Shown one piece after another: positions 41,490 to 49,445 of a DNA stretch of 64,000 nucleotides. A program made the position numbers and the translations under genes. The DNA is taken from positions 930,001-994,000 of the forward strand of contig CBDEVU010000017.1 of assembly GCA_965243715.1 (NCBI GenBank). Direction: 5' to 3'. Source of the stretch: UBA11606 sp965243715. GTDB lineage: Bacteria; Actinomycetota; Acidimicrobiia; Acidimicrobiales; Aldehydirespiratoraceae. A model generated the notes under the pieces. The model was not told where the DNA came from, ran no database searches, and saw only the letters and a program-made list of their open reading frames with translations. Position 1 is the first letter of the stretch, and every line of letters starts with the position of its first letter.

Positions 41490-42426
41490 GGTGAGTATCG
41501 CCCCCGGCGTGCTCGACGCGCTTGGTGCGGCCATCGTTGGGCGGCGCCGAGAACTTGAGGTGCTTATCGCCGCCTTGGGCGCCACCCGCCACGTCCTTCT
41601 CGAAGGACCCCCCGGCACCGGGAAGTCCACGATTTTGCGAGAACTCGCGGGCGCGATCGGAACCGGGTTTGTCTTTGTGGAGGGAAACGCCGAGCTGACT
41701 CCCGCCCGGTTGGCCGGTCAGTTCGATCCGTCGCGGGTTCTGTCGGAGGGCTACACCCCCGATGTCTTTGTCGACGGTCCGCTGGTGGAGGCGCTGCGCG
41801 GCGGGGCTTTGTTGTACGTGGAGGAACTGAACCGTGTCCCGGAGGAAACGGTCAACCTCCTCATCACGGTGATGTCGGAGGGGGATTTGACGCTAGCGCG
41901 AGTCGGCCGAATTGAAGCGGCGCCAGGGTTTCGGCTCGTTGCGGCCATGAACCCTTTCGATAACGTCGGCACCGCTCGGGTGGCCAGCGCCGTTTACGAC
42001 CGGATGTGTCGGATCTCGATGGGCTACCAAACGTTCGACGACGAAAGTGAGATCGTTGTCCGTCGCACTTCGGCCGATGACCGGGTGTTGCGTCGACGGG
42101 CCGTCACTGTCACCCGTTCCACCCGTAAACATCTTGACGTTCGTGTCGGTTCCTCGGTCCGGGGCGCTATCGACCTAGTCGAGGTTGGCCATCAACTAGC
42201 GTCGTTGCGCGGCACCGTTCCCACCGATCCCGACACAGGGCTCGACGCCGCGCTGGTTGCGCTCTCCGGTCGGATTCGGCTCCACGAGGGTGGCTCGCAA
42301 ACGGCCGAGGAGGTCATCACCGAACTGTGGGAGGCCGTGCTGGCGCGCGAGGTTCCGTCGCTTGACAACGTCGACGATCCGGGAAAAGCCCCCGCCCCGA
42401 GCGGGGCGATTCCGGAGTTCCGCTAA
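41482..42426 (+). CDS. MoxR-family AAA+ ATPase
   Basis: A ~314-residue MoxR/RavA-type ATPase. Walker A GPPGTGKST at 42-50, a Walker B-like LLYVEELNRVPEE where Glu replaces the usual Asp, and sensor 1 around VAAMNPFDNVG. MoxR proteins work with VWA partners to insert metals or cofactors or remodel enzymes. TTG 41482 overlaps the stop of the alcohol dehydrogenase; GTG 41491, two bases after it, is an equally possible start. The VWA gene follows. Confidence 0.88.
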   Translation: MPEVSIAPGVLDALGAAIVGRRRELEVLIAALGATRHVLLEGPPGTGKSTILRELAGAIGTGFVFVEGNAELTPARLAGQFDPSRVLSEGYTPDVFVDGPLVEALRGGALLYVEELNRVPEETVNLLITVMSEGDLTLARVGRIEAAPGFRLVAAMNPFDNVGTARVASAVYDRMCRISMGYQTFDDESEIVVRRTSADDRVLRRRAVTVTRSTRKHLDVRVGSSVRGAIDLVEVGHQLASLRGTVPTDPDTGLDAALVALSGRIRLHEGGSQTAEEVITELWEAVLAREVPSLDNVDDPGKAPAPSGAIPEFR

Positions 42427-42521
42427 TCCTTGAAGGTAACGACGCGCAACTTGCGCTAGCGGACGACAACCGACGAACTATCCCTCGTCCGCATCTCTCG
42501 CGCGACCCAAAATTCGACGAG

Positions 42522-43355
42522 GTGAGCCCTGAGGTTGGGGAGATCGACTACGACGCCCTCGCCGATCTGGTCGAAGTTGATCCTGATCATGCTCTGTCGA
42601 TGTTGGCGAGGATGCACTCGGCGACGGATCAAAAGCTGGCCGCGCTGGCGGCTCGTATTGCGGCTCGACTGGTGTTGGACGTGGCCCGCGGCGGTCCCGT
42701 GCAGGCGCGCGGGATTGGGCGTATGGCTACCTCGTCGGCGGATCGAGCCGATGGCGATATCGATCTCGACGCCAGTATCGACAGCGTGCTGCGGGCCCGG
42801 GCGGGCCACGAGTTGCTCGACGCGGCAGAAATCAAGGTCCGGCATTGGACCCAGCCCGCTACGGCGATTGTTTTGCTGGTTGACCGCAGTGGGTCGATGA
42901 GTGGTCGCCGGCTGGCGACGGCCGCGGTTGCGGCGGCGGCGTGCTCGCACCGAGCGCCCATCGACTGGTCAGTGTTGGCTTTCGCCGATCGGGTGATCGC
43001 GGTGAAGAGCCAGAACGACGCTCGCTCGCCGACAGCGGTGGTTGATGATCTTCTCCGGCTTCGGGGTCAGGGAACGACCGATCTGAGCACCGCGCTGAAG
43101 GCGGCGGGTCGGCAGTTGGAACGCTCCTCGGCCAAGCGTCGGGTCACGGTGCTAATGTCGGATTGCCGAGCCACGACGGGAGCCGATCCGGTTCCGGCCG
43201 GTCGGAGCCTCGATGAGCTTTGTGTGCTCGCCCCCCAAGACGACGGTGACGATGCCGACGAGTTCGCTCGACGGGTTGGTGCTCGTGTCTCGAAGATCGA
43301 CGCCCCGTCGGACATACCCGCGGCCCTCCTCCACCTTCTCACTCCGCGGTATTAG
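42522..43355 (+). CDS. VWA-domain protein, partner of MoxR
   Basis: A 277-residue protein with a helical N-terminus (about 10-60) and a C-terminal von Willebrand A domain. The MIDAS motif DRSGSMS starts at residue 121, and the Thr site is in QGTTDLSTALKAAG. This is the normal partner of a MoxR ATPase (as in CbbQ/CbbO or NorQ/NorD pairs). GTG 42522 is the first canonical start, but the frame stays open and coding-like up to the MoxR end (about 95 bases upstream, no ATG/GTG/TTG), so the true N-terminus may be longer. The last codons overlap the hsdR stop. Confidence 0.85.
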   Translation: MSPEVGEIDYDALADLVEVDPDHALSMLARMHSATDQKLAALAARIAARLVLDVARGGPVQARGIGRMATSSADRADGDIDLDASIDSVLRARAGHELLDAAEIKVRHWTQPATAIVLLVDRSGSMSGRRLATAAVAAAACSHRAPIDWSVLAFADRVIAVKSQNDARSPTAVVDDLLRLRGQGTTDLSTALKAAGRQLERSSAKRRVTVLMSDCRATTGADPVPAGRSLDELCVLAPQDDGDDADEFARRVGARVSKIDAPSDIPAALLHLLTPRY

Positions 43356-46300
43356 CTAGGCCCTCGATCACTCCGAAGATCCGCTCCACATCGACGGCTG
43401 AGAAGAGTTCGTCGGGACCTTGAGGGGCGTAGTCTGTGAAGGGCGCTTCATAGAATCGGCTTACTTCGATGACGCCGTGTTCGGTGAGGTAGTCGATGAC
43501 GAGTCCGATGAAGGAGATCTGGGTTTTGCTGTGTCGGCGGTCATCGAGGAAGTCGTTGAATAGTTCCTTGGCCGCTCCTCGATCGAGTCCGACGAGTGAC
43601 CGAATGAACAACCCAAGGTTGCCAGCCTGTTGCGAAGCGGCCGCGAATGTTTCGTCGTCGCCGATGCCCGCAGCCACCAAAATCCGCTGCAGTTCCGCTA
43701 GGTCGTGAGAGGTTAGGGGTGTTCCACTGCGGACCTTGGCGATGGCGTCTTCGGCCAGATGTTCTTTGAGAAAGTGCTGAGTTTTCTTGCGAAACTGATC
43801 CCACTCGACGCCGCTGACGCCCTCGTTGGCACCGGGCAGTAGCACCGTGGACCCGTGGCCGATTTCGTCTTCGAGGGAGGTGAAGACCTGTTTTTTCTTG
43901 GCCGTTTCGATGAGTGGGACAAGGAGTCGGAGGTGGAGTCTCACGTCTTCGAGCATCGAGTAGGTGGCGTCGATCCACCATTCGTTGGTAGTTAACTCGA
44001 CGATCAATTCCATCTGTTCGGCGATGACGGGGATCGTCTCATGGTCAACGAGCAGCGCCGCTATCTTCATTATCCCGGTTCGTTGGGCTTCGTAAGGATC
44101 GCCTCGTAGCAGTAGAAGTTGGGCCTTGAGTAGGACGGCATCGAAGCGCTTGGCCTCCTCTGGTTCGGAGTCGAGTTGGTCAGGCAACGACGAGGCATGT
44201 TCTCGTAGCGCAATCAGATCAGTTACCGAGATGTTGGTCCAGGCTTCTGCTTCGCCGAACCGTTTGACGAGTTCTAGGTGCGGGCGGACGAGGAAGTTCT
44301 TGTCATTCATCGATGCCAGCGCTTGGCGGAGAGTTTCGGCTACCGTTGTTCGTTCATCGCGGTGGCTGTTCATAGCGTCGAACTGTTCGATCAGGTCAAC
44401 TCGGGCGCAAAAGATCCTCTCGCTCAGCGGCGCCGCGCCGACCTGATCGGCCGGGACTAGCGTTTGGCTGAAATACTCGAGGTTCTGACAGAAGTCGAAG
44501 ACGTTGAAACAAGTCTTGTCGTCGCCGGGGCCAAAAAGGTCAGGGCAGAGTCGGGTGCCGCGGCCGATCATCTGCCAGAACTTGGTCTTGGAGCGGATCA
44601 GTTTGAAGAAGACGAGGTTGACGCATTCGGGCACGTCGATACCGGTGTCGAGCATGTCGACGGAGATGGCGATATGAGGTGACTTGTTCCGATTGGAGAA
44701 GTCGTCGATAAGGCTTTGCGAATATTTGGTTTTGTGGGTGATGACTTGGGCGAAATTGCCGTTGTCGAGTTTCGGATAGTTGACAATGAATCGTTCGTAG
44801 ATGAAGTCGGCGTGGGTCTGATTCTTCGCGAAGATGATGGTCTTTCCCAAGCGGTCTCCTCCCGCGACGAAGATGCCGTTGGTCATCAGATATTTGAGGA
44901 CTTTGTCGACGGTGTCGGTGTTGAACAGCCACTTGTTGACGGCGTTGGCGGCAATCTCGTCGGGCGGTTCGGTCTCGTCACCGTTTTCGTCTTCGCCCCA
45001 GTCGATCTCGTCGTAGCGGGCCTTGTCATCTTCGGACAGTTGATCGTACTTGATCCCCGTGCGGACGAACTTGAGCGGCACTGACACGCCGCGGGGTTCG
45101 ACGAGACAGTCATCGGCGATGGCCTCATCAAGAGGGTAGGCGTCGGTTGGGACCCCTGTTTCAAGGTCGAACAGGTCATAGGTGTTTTTGTCGACTTCGT
45201 CTTTGGGTGTGGCTGTCAAGCCGACGAGGAGCGAGTCGAAGTAGTCCACGATGCCGCGGTACTTGTGATATACCGTGCGGTGAGCTTCGTCGATTACGAC
45301 TAGGTCGAAGTGGCCGATCCCAAATCGTTGGGTGTCGTCGGACCGGTACTCGTCGATCTTGCGGATCATCGTTTGATACGTCGACACGTAGACGCGGCCG
45401 TCCCGATCGCCTTCGGTCACTAGGTTTACTGGAGACGAGTCAGGTAGGTGAGCTTTGAAGGCGTTTATGGCCTGATTAACGAGGGCGGTGCGGTCGCACA
45501 GGAACAGGATTCGTTTGGCCCAGTTGGCCCGGATGAATAAGTCGCTGAGCGCGATGACGGTGCGGGTCTTGCCAGCACCGGTCGCCATCACTAGCAACGA
45601 TTTACGTTGACGGTCGTTTTCGAAGTGTTCGCTGATTGCTCGGATCGCTCGGTGTTGATAATAGCGGTCCACGATTTCGTTCTTGATGGCAACCAATGCC
45701 AAGGACTGCTTAGTGGTGCGGCGTTGGATTAGCAGGACTAGTTCGTCCTTGGTTAGGAACCCTTGCACGGCCCGCGGTGGGTACTGAGTGTCGTCCCACA
45801 GCCAGTGGTCGAACCCGTTGGTATAGAAGATGATCGGCCGCTGCCCTTTCATCTGCTCCAAGCAGTTGGCGTAGAGTTTGGCTTGGCGTTGCCCTTCTGA
45901 CGCCGTTTCGGCCGCCCGTTTTGCCTCGACGATAGCTAATGGTCTACCGTCATCGCCCCACAGCACGTAATCGACGAAACCGGCGCCGGAATCCGACGGC
46001 ATTCCTTGCACCGGGAACTCACGATCCCGTTTTTCGGTAAGCGTCCAACCCGCTTCGGCCAACAACGCGTCGACTTTGTACGCACGCGTCTCGGCTTCCG
46101 ACCAGTCATGGTCCTCGACCGGTACCGCCTCGGACGCCTTTTTCGCGGCGGCCACGTCGGCTAGCAGCGTGGCCCGCTCAAACTCCAACTCTTCGATCGT
46201 GAGATGAGCCTCGGCGAGTCGCTGCCGAGCTAGTTTGCCCTCTTCGGCCTCGCGATCGAGCCGTTCTTGGAGTTCTTGGCGTTCCCGACGCGACGCCCTC

Positions 46301-46740
46301 TTGGCCTTCCCTGCGTCCATCAACTTGTAGGGATCGAACTTCAGCGCCTGATCAGGTTTTGCTTCTCGCCCGTAGGTGTGGGCTAGCCAGTAGCTGAACT
46401 GAAACAATGCCGATACCACATCGACCGCTTCGAGTTTTGCCAACGGCTTAGATTCGTGAACCGCCCGATTTCCTGCCTTCTGAATCTTTTTCGCTACCGG
46501 AAACAAGCGACCATCGGCCATGGCTTTGAACACCGACTCGTTCAGGTATGTGTTGAGCTGATCGTCGTAGGGTTTTGGCAACGCTCGGTCGTTTTCGAAC
46601 ATCCACTTGACCCCCGATTCCAACGCCCGGCGGGCATGAATCGCGGCCGTCCCCGGATCAGTCAACGCATAGAGCTCGGCTTTCTCCGCCGCTTCAAACA
46701 CGAAGTCGAACTCGGCTTCGAGAAAAGAGAATTGGCTCAC
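43339..46740 (-). CDS. hsdR: Type I restriction endonuclease subunit HsdR
   Basis: A 1133-residue motor/nuclease. An N-terminal DUF4145-like helical region (1-~150) and coiled coil (~150-210) precede the nuclease motif (GFVDYVLWGDDGRPLAIVEAKRA in parts: FVDYVLWGDD...IVEAKR, near 250-275). The SF2 motor has Walker A TGAGKTRT, DEAH box VIDEAHRTVYHKY, SLLVGLTATP and a C-terminal QMIGRGTRL motif. It translocates and cuts DNA in complex with HsdM and HsdS. The GTG start overlaps the hsdS stop (GTGA). Its 3' end overlaps the convergent VWA gene by 17 bases. Confidence 0.96.
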   Translation of the reverse strand: MSQFSFLEAEFDFVFEAAEKAELYALTDPGTAAIHARRALESGVKWMFENDRALPKPYDDQLNTYLNESVFKAMADGRLFPVAKKIQKAGNRAVHESKPLAKLEAVDVVSALFQFSYWLAHTYGREAKPDQALKFDPYKLMDAGKAKRASRRERQELQERLDREAEEGKLARQRLAEAHLTIEELEFERATLLADVAAAKKASEAVPVEDHDWSEAETRAYKVDALLAEAGWTLTEKRDREFPVQGMPSDSGAGFVDYVLWGDDGRPLAIVEAKRAAETASEGQRQAKLYANCLEQMKGQRPIIFYTNGFDHWLWDDTQYPPRAVQGFLTKDELVLLIQRRTTKQSLALVAIKNEIVDRYYQHRAIRAISEHFENDRQRKSLLVMATGAGKTRTVIALSDLFIRANWAKRILFLCDRTALVNQAINAFKAHLPDSSPVNLVTEGDRDGRVYVSTYQTMIRKIDEYRSDDTQRFGIGHFDLVVIDEAHRTVYHKYRGIVDYFDSLLVGLTATPKDEVDKNTYDLFDLETGVPTDAYPLDEAIADDCLVEPRGVSVPLKFVRTGIKYDQLSEDDKARYDEIDWGEDENGDETEPPDEIAANAVNKWLFNTDTVDKVLKYLMTNGIFVAGGDRLGKTIIFAKNQTHADFIYERFIVNYPKLDNGNFAQVITHKTKYSQSLIDDFSNRNKSPHIAISVDMLDTGIDVPECVNLVFFKLIRSKTKFWQMIGRGTRLCPDLFGPGDDKTCFNVFDFCQNLEYFSQTLVPADQVGAAPLSERIFCARVDLIEQFDAMNSHRDERTTVAETLRQALASMNDKNFLVRPHLELVKRFGEAEAWTNISVTDLIALREHASSLPDQLDSEPEEAKRFDAVLLKAQLLLLRGDPYEAQRTGIMKIAALLVDHETIPVIAEQMELIVELTTNEWWIDATYSMLEDVRLHLRLLVPLIETAKKKQVFTSLEDEIGHGSTVLLPGANEGVSGVEWDQFRKKTQHFLKEHLAEDAIAKVRSGTPLTSHDLAELQRILVAAGIGDDETFAAASQQAGNLGLFIRSLVGLDRGAAKELFNDFLDDRRHSKTQISFIGLVIDYLTEHGVIEVSRFYEAPFTDYAPQGPDELFSAVDVERIFGVIEGLANTAE

Positions 46741-47910
46741 AACTCGCCCCGAAACGCCCGCTGCTGAAGCGCGGCGAAGAGATTGTCGAGTTGATCTAGT
46801 GCGGAGGTGCTTGGCCGCCGGAGTTGGTCGACGCGACCAACTAAGCGAGCGAAACGGCGCCGCTGCTCCGCCATCGGCGGCAGCGGAATCGCAGATAGTC
46901 GCTGTCCGAAGGACTTGGGGCTGAGCCGTGGCAAGTTGGCCCCGACGGCTTGGCTCGATGCGTGCTCGATCATCGCTGGTGTTCGTAGATCGGAGATGCA
47001 GCAGTTGTAGCGGTGGTCGACGGCGGCGCTAGGCCTCACCGGCAGGATGTCAGTGCCACATACTCCGCTGAAGTCAGGGGCAGCGATCTTGGCAAGATAG
47101 GGCCGGAGTTTGCCGTAGAGAATATGGCTTGGATCGAAGCGAAACTTGTTGCTCTTAAGCTCTCCAGCGTCCACCTGACGCACGCCCTTGAATTCACCAA
47201 GGTTGGTGATGTTCTCAAGCCCGACGTATGTCTCCCCATCCTCGATGTCGTCCGCTCTGATGCTCGATCGCTCGAGGTTGGCGAGTTCGCCGAGCGTTAC
47301 TTCCGGCCAACTCGTAGTCATTCGTGGGTCGCCGAACATGTTGGCGAATATGGCTTGGGAGAGGGTGTCGAACTTGGCGAGGGCTTGGCGGCGTTTAGTG
47401 CGCAGCGCATCGGCCGCGTCGAGGATCGCAGCAATCCGCCGCTGCTCCTCCAACGGCGGCAGCGGTATCTGCAAATTTTTCCAAGGACTTGGGGCTGAGC
47501 CGTAGGCAAGTTGGCCCCGACGGCTTGGCTCGATGCGTGCTCGATCATCGCTTGGTGGTTCGTAGATAGTGCAGCAGGTAGCGGTGGTCGACGGCCGCGC
47601 TAGGCCTCATTCGGCAGGATGATCGTGCTGCATACTCCGCTGAAGTCAGGGGCAGCGATGCTTGGCAAGATAGTGGCCGATTTTGCCGTAGAGAATATGG
47701 CTTGGATCGAAGCGTGAACTTGTTGCTCTTAAGCTGGATCCGCGTCCACCTGACGCACGCCCTTGATTTCAGGCCACCCGTGTTGAACGTGGAATGTTCT
47801 CAAGCCCGACGTAAGATCCTCGTCCTCGAGTCGTGCGCGGGTCTGATGCGACGATCTTCTCGAGCGTTGGCATCAGTTCGCCGAGCGTTGCACGGCCAAC
47901 CTGAGGTCAT
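46737..47910 (-). pseudogene. hsdS: Type I restriction specificity subunit HsdS, 5' half frameshifted
   Basis: The only long frame is 46737-47474: a central conserved region (PLPPLEEQRRIAAILDAADALR...ANMFGDP), a second target-recognition domain starting MTTSWPEVTLGELANLE, and the end conserved region (PLPPMAEQRRR...FRGEL). The ATG at 47910 overlaps a natural hsdM stop. From there the first domain (MTSGWP...) can be read only with several indels: it is in bits related to the second domain, such as SYVGLENI and ILYGK, but the frame is lost repeatedly. Either a decayed domain or an unreliable consensus here. Confidence 0.85.
46873..47332. repeat. hsdS imperfect direct repeat, copy A (intact recognition domain 2)
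   Basis: About 430-460 bases in the intact frame of hsdS. Blocks such as GGACTTGGGGCTGAGCCG (46911) and CTCCGCTGAAGTCAGGGGCA (near 47061) recur in copy B with the same order and strand. Confidence 0.85.
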
Positions 47911-47922
47911 TCGAGCGTTGCT
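47452..47922. repeat. hsdS imperfect direct repeat, copy B (scrambled recognition domain 1)
   Basis: Matches copy A in blocks with many one- or two-base insertions, deletions and substitutions (for example CGTGGCAAG in A is CGTAGGCAAG in B; GCGATCTTGG is GCGATGCTTGG). The stretch 47475-47907 has no complete gene of its own. Confidence 0.85.
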
Positions 47923-47965
47923 TTGAGGTCGGCGATGCCTTTTAGGATTTCGGCTTCGAGGGTAG

Positions 47966-49414
47966 CTAGGTCATTGAGAATCTCAGCGGGGGGGGGTAGG
48001 CGATTTCTTCGTAGACGATTTCTTTGTAACGGTTGATGGAGAGTTCGTAGTCGTTGGCCGCGATGTCGGCTTTGGGGACGCAGAACGACTGCTCGCTGCG
48101 TTGCCGGTCCAGTTCGGTGCCGTCACGTTCTTGCCAGCGGGCGAGCACATCGGGAAGGTTGTTCTGGTCGTGCTCGTCGTCGGGTAGGGGATTGCGTTTG
48201 TCGTCGAGGCTGTAGCCGTCAGCCGCGACGTCGTAGAACCAGACGTTGTCGGTGCCGCCCGAGTTGGTTTTGGTGAACAACAAGATGGCGGTCGAGACAC
48301 CGGCGTAAGGCTTGAACACCCCCGACGGCAGCGAGACGATCCCGTTGAGTTTTTGATCCTCAACCAGGAGGCGTCGCAGTTCCTTGTGCGCTTTCGACGC
48401 GCCGAACAGCACGCCGTCGGGAACGATCACCGCCGCCCGGCCGCCCGGTCTGAGCAGCCGCAAAAACAAAGCAAGGAACAGCAATTCGGTTTTCTTAGTT
48501 TTGGCCACCTGCAGTAGGTCCTTAGCGGTGCCTTCGAAATCGAGCGACCCTGCAAACGGCGGGTTGGCCAAGATCAAACTGTAAGCCTCGTGTTCGACAG
48601 AGTTGGCCTCCGATAGCGAATCGCGGTAGGCAATATCAGGGTTCTGGATGCCATGGAGTTCCATGTTCATCGAACCGATACGCAGCATCGTGTTGTCGAA
48701 ATCGAAACCGTTGAACATCGACCCATGAAACCGTTTAGACAACACCGGGTCGGTCAACGCCTGAGGGTGGTGGTTTCGGATGTGCTCCCCAGCCTCGACT
48801 AAGAAACCGCAGGTTCCACACGCCGGGTCACAAATCGTGTCGGCCGGTGTTGGTTTGGTCATCGCGACCATCAGGCGAACAATGTGGCGGGGGGTGCGGA
48901 ACTGGCCGTTTTGTCCCGCGGTGGCGATCTTGGCCAGCATGTACTCATACACATCGCCTTTTGTGTCGCGGTCCTCCAAGGGAACCGCATCCAACCCATC
49001 GACGGCTTTTTGCAACAGCGCCGGTGTGGGGATCGTCAACCGGGCATCCTTCATATGTACGGCATGGGAACTCTGGGCGGAGCGCTCATGCAGGAACGGA
49101 AAGACATAATTGCTGACTATGTCGTACATGTCTTGAGCGTCGCGGTTGCAGAACCGAGACCAGCGCAGATCAGCGAAGGGTCGGCCCTGCGCCATGCCTT
49201 TCGGCGTGTACATCCCGTCGGGAAACACCGCGTCTTTGATTGGTTTACCGGTCCGGTTCGCTTTGTTCTCCGCCAGCGTTTGTTTCTCGTCGAGGCCTTT
49301 GATGAACAACAGGTAGGTGAGTTGCTCCATGACCTCAAGCGGGTTGGCGATACCTCCCGCCCAGAAGTCATTCCAGACCGAGTCAATCTTCGATTTTAAA
49401 TCACCGGTAATCAT
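47966..49414 (-). CDS. hsdM: Type I restriction-modification methyltransferase subunit HsdM
   Basis: A 482-residue N6-adenine methyltransferase subunit. N-terminal HsdM_N helical domain (about 1-150), SAM-binding CDPACGTCGFLVEAG near 195-210, catalytic NPPF (about 290). The C-terminus is abnormal: after YEEIAYPP the frame reads PLRFSMT and stops, because of a nine-base C tract on this strand. With one more C (or two fewer) the frame runs on as PAEILNDLATLEAEILKG and ends at 47907, where ATGA overlaps the hsdS start. That tail is the expected coiled-coil helix. Confidence 0.93.
   Translation of the reverse strand: MITGDLKSKIDSVWNDFWAGGIANPLEVMEQLTYLLFIKGLDEKQTLAENKANRTGKPIKDAVFPDGMYTPKGMAQGRPFADLRWSRFCNRDAQDMYDIVSNYVFPFLHERSAQSSHAVHMKDARLTIPTPALLQKAVDGLDAVPLEDRDTKGDVYEYMLAKIATAGQNGQFRTPRHIVRLMVAMTKPTPADTICDPACGTCGFLVEAGEHIRNHHPQALTDPVLSKRFHGSMFNGFDFDNTMLRIGSMNMELHGIQNPDIAYRDSLSEANSVEHEAYSLILANPPFAGSLDFEGTAKDLLQVAKTKKTELLFLALFLRLLRPGGRAAVIVPDGVLFGASKAHKELRRLLVEDQKLNGIVSLPSGVFKPYAGVSTAILLFTKTNSGGTDNVWFYDVAADGYSLDDKRNPLPDDEHDQNNLPDVLARWQERDGTELDRQRSEQSFCVPKADIAANDYELSINRYKEIVYEEIAYPPPLRFSMT
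47988..47996 (+). repeat. Nine-base G tract in hsdM
   Basis: Nine Gs on the plus strand (nine Cs in the coding strand) sit at the point where the hsdM frame departs from its natural C-terminus. Such a tract is typical of phase-variable genes, but is also a common sequencing-error site. Confidence 0.9.
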
Positions 49415-49445
49415 CGCCGCCCACGATAGCCGCTACCGTCAGGGA

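Noticed and set aside
47702..47926. Short plus-strand open frame in the hsdS repeat
   Set aside because: Overlaps the scrambled recognition-domain copy; translation is a low-complexity shadow and has no start signal.
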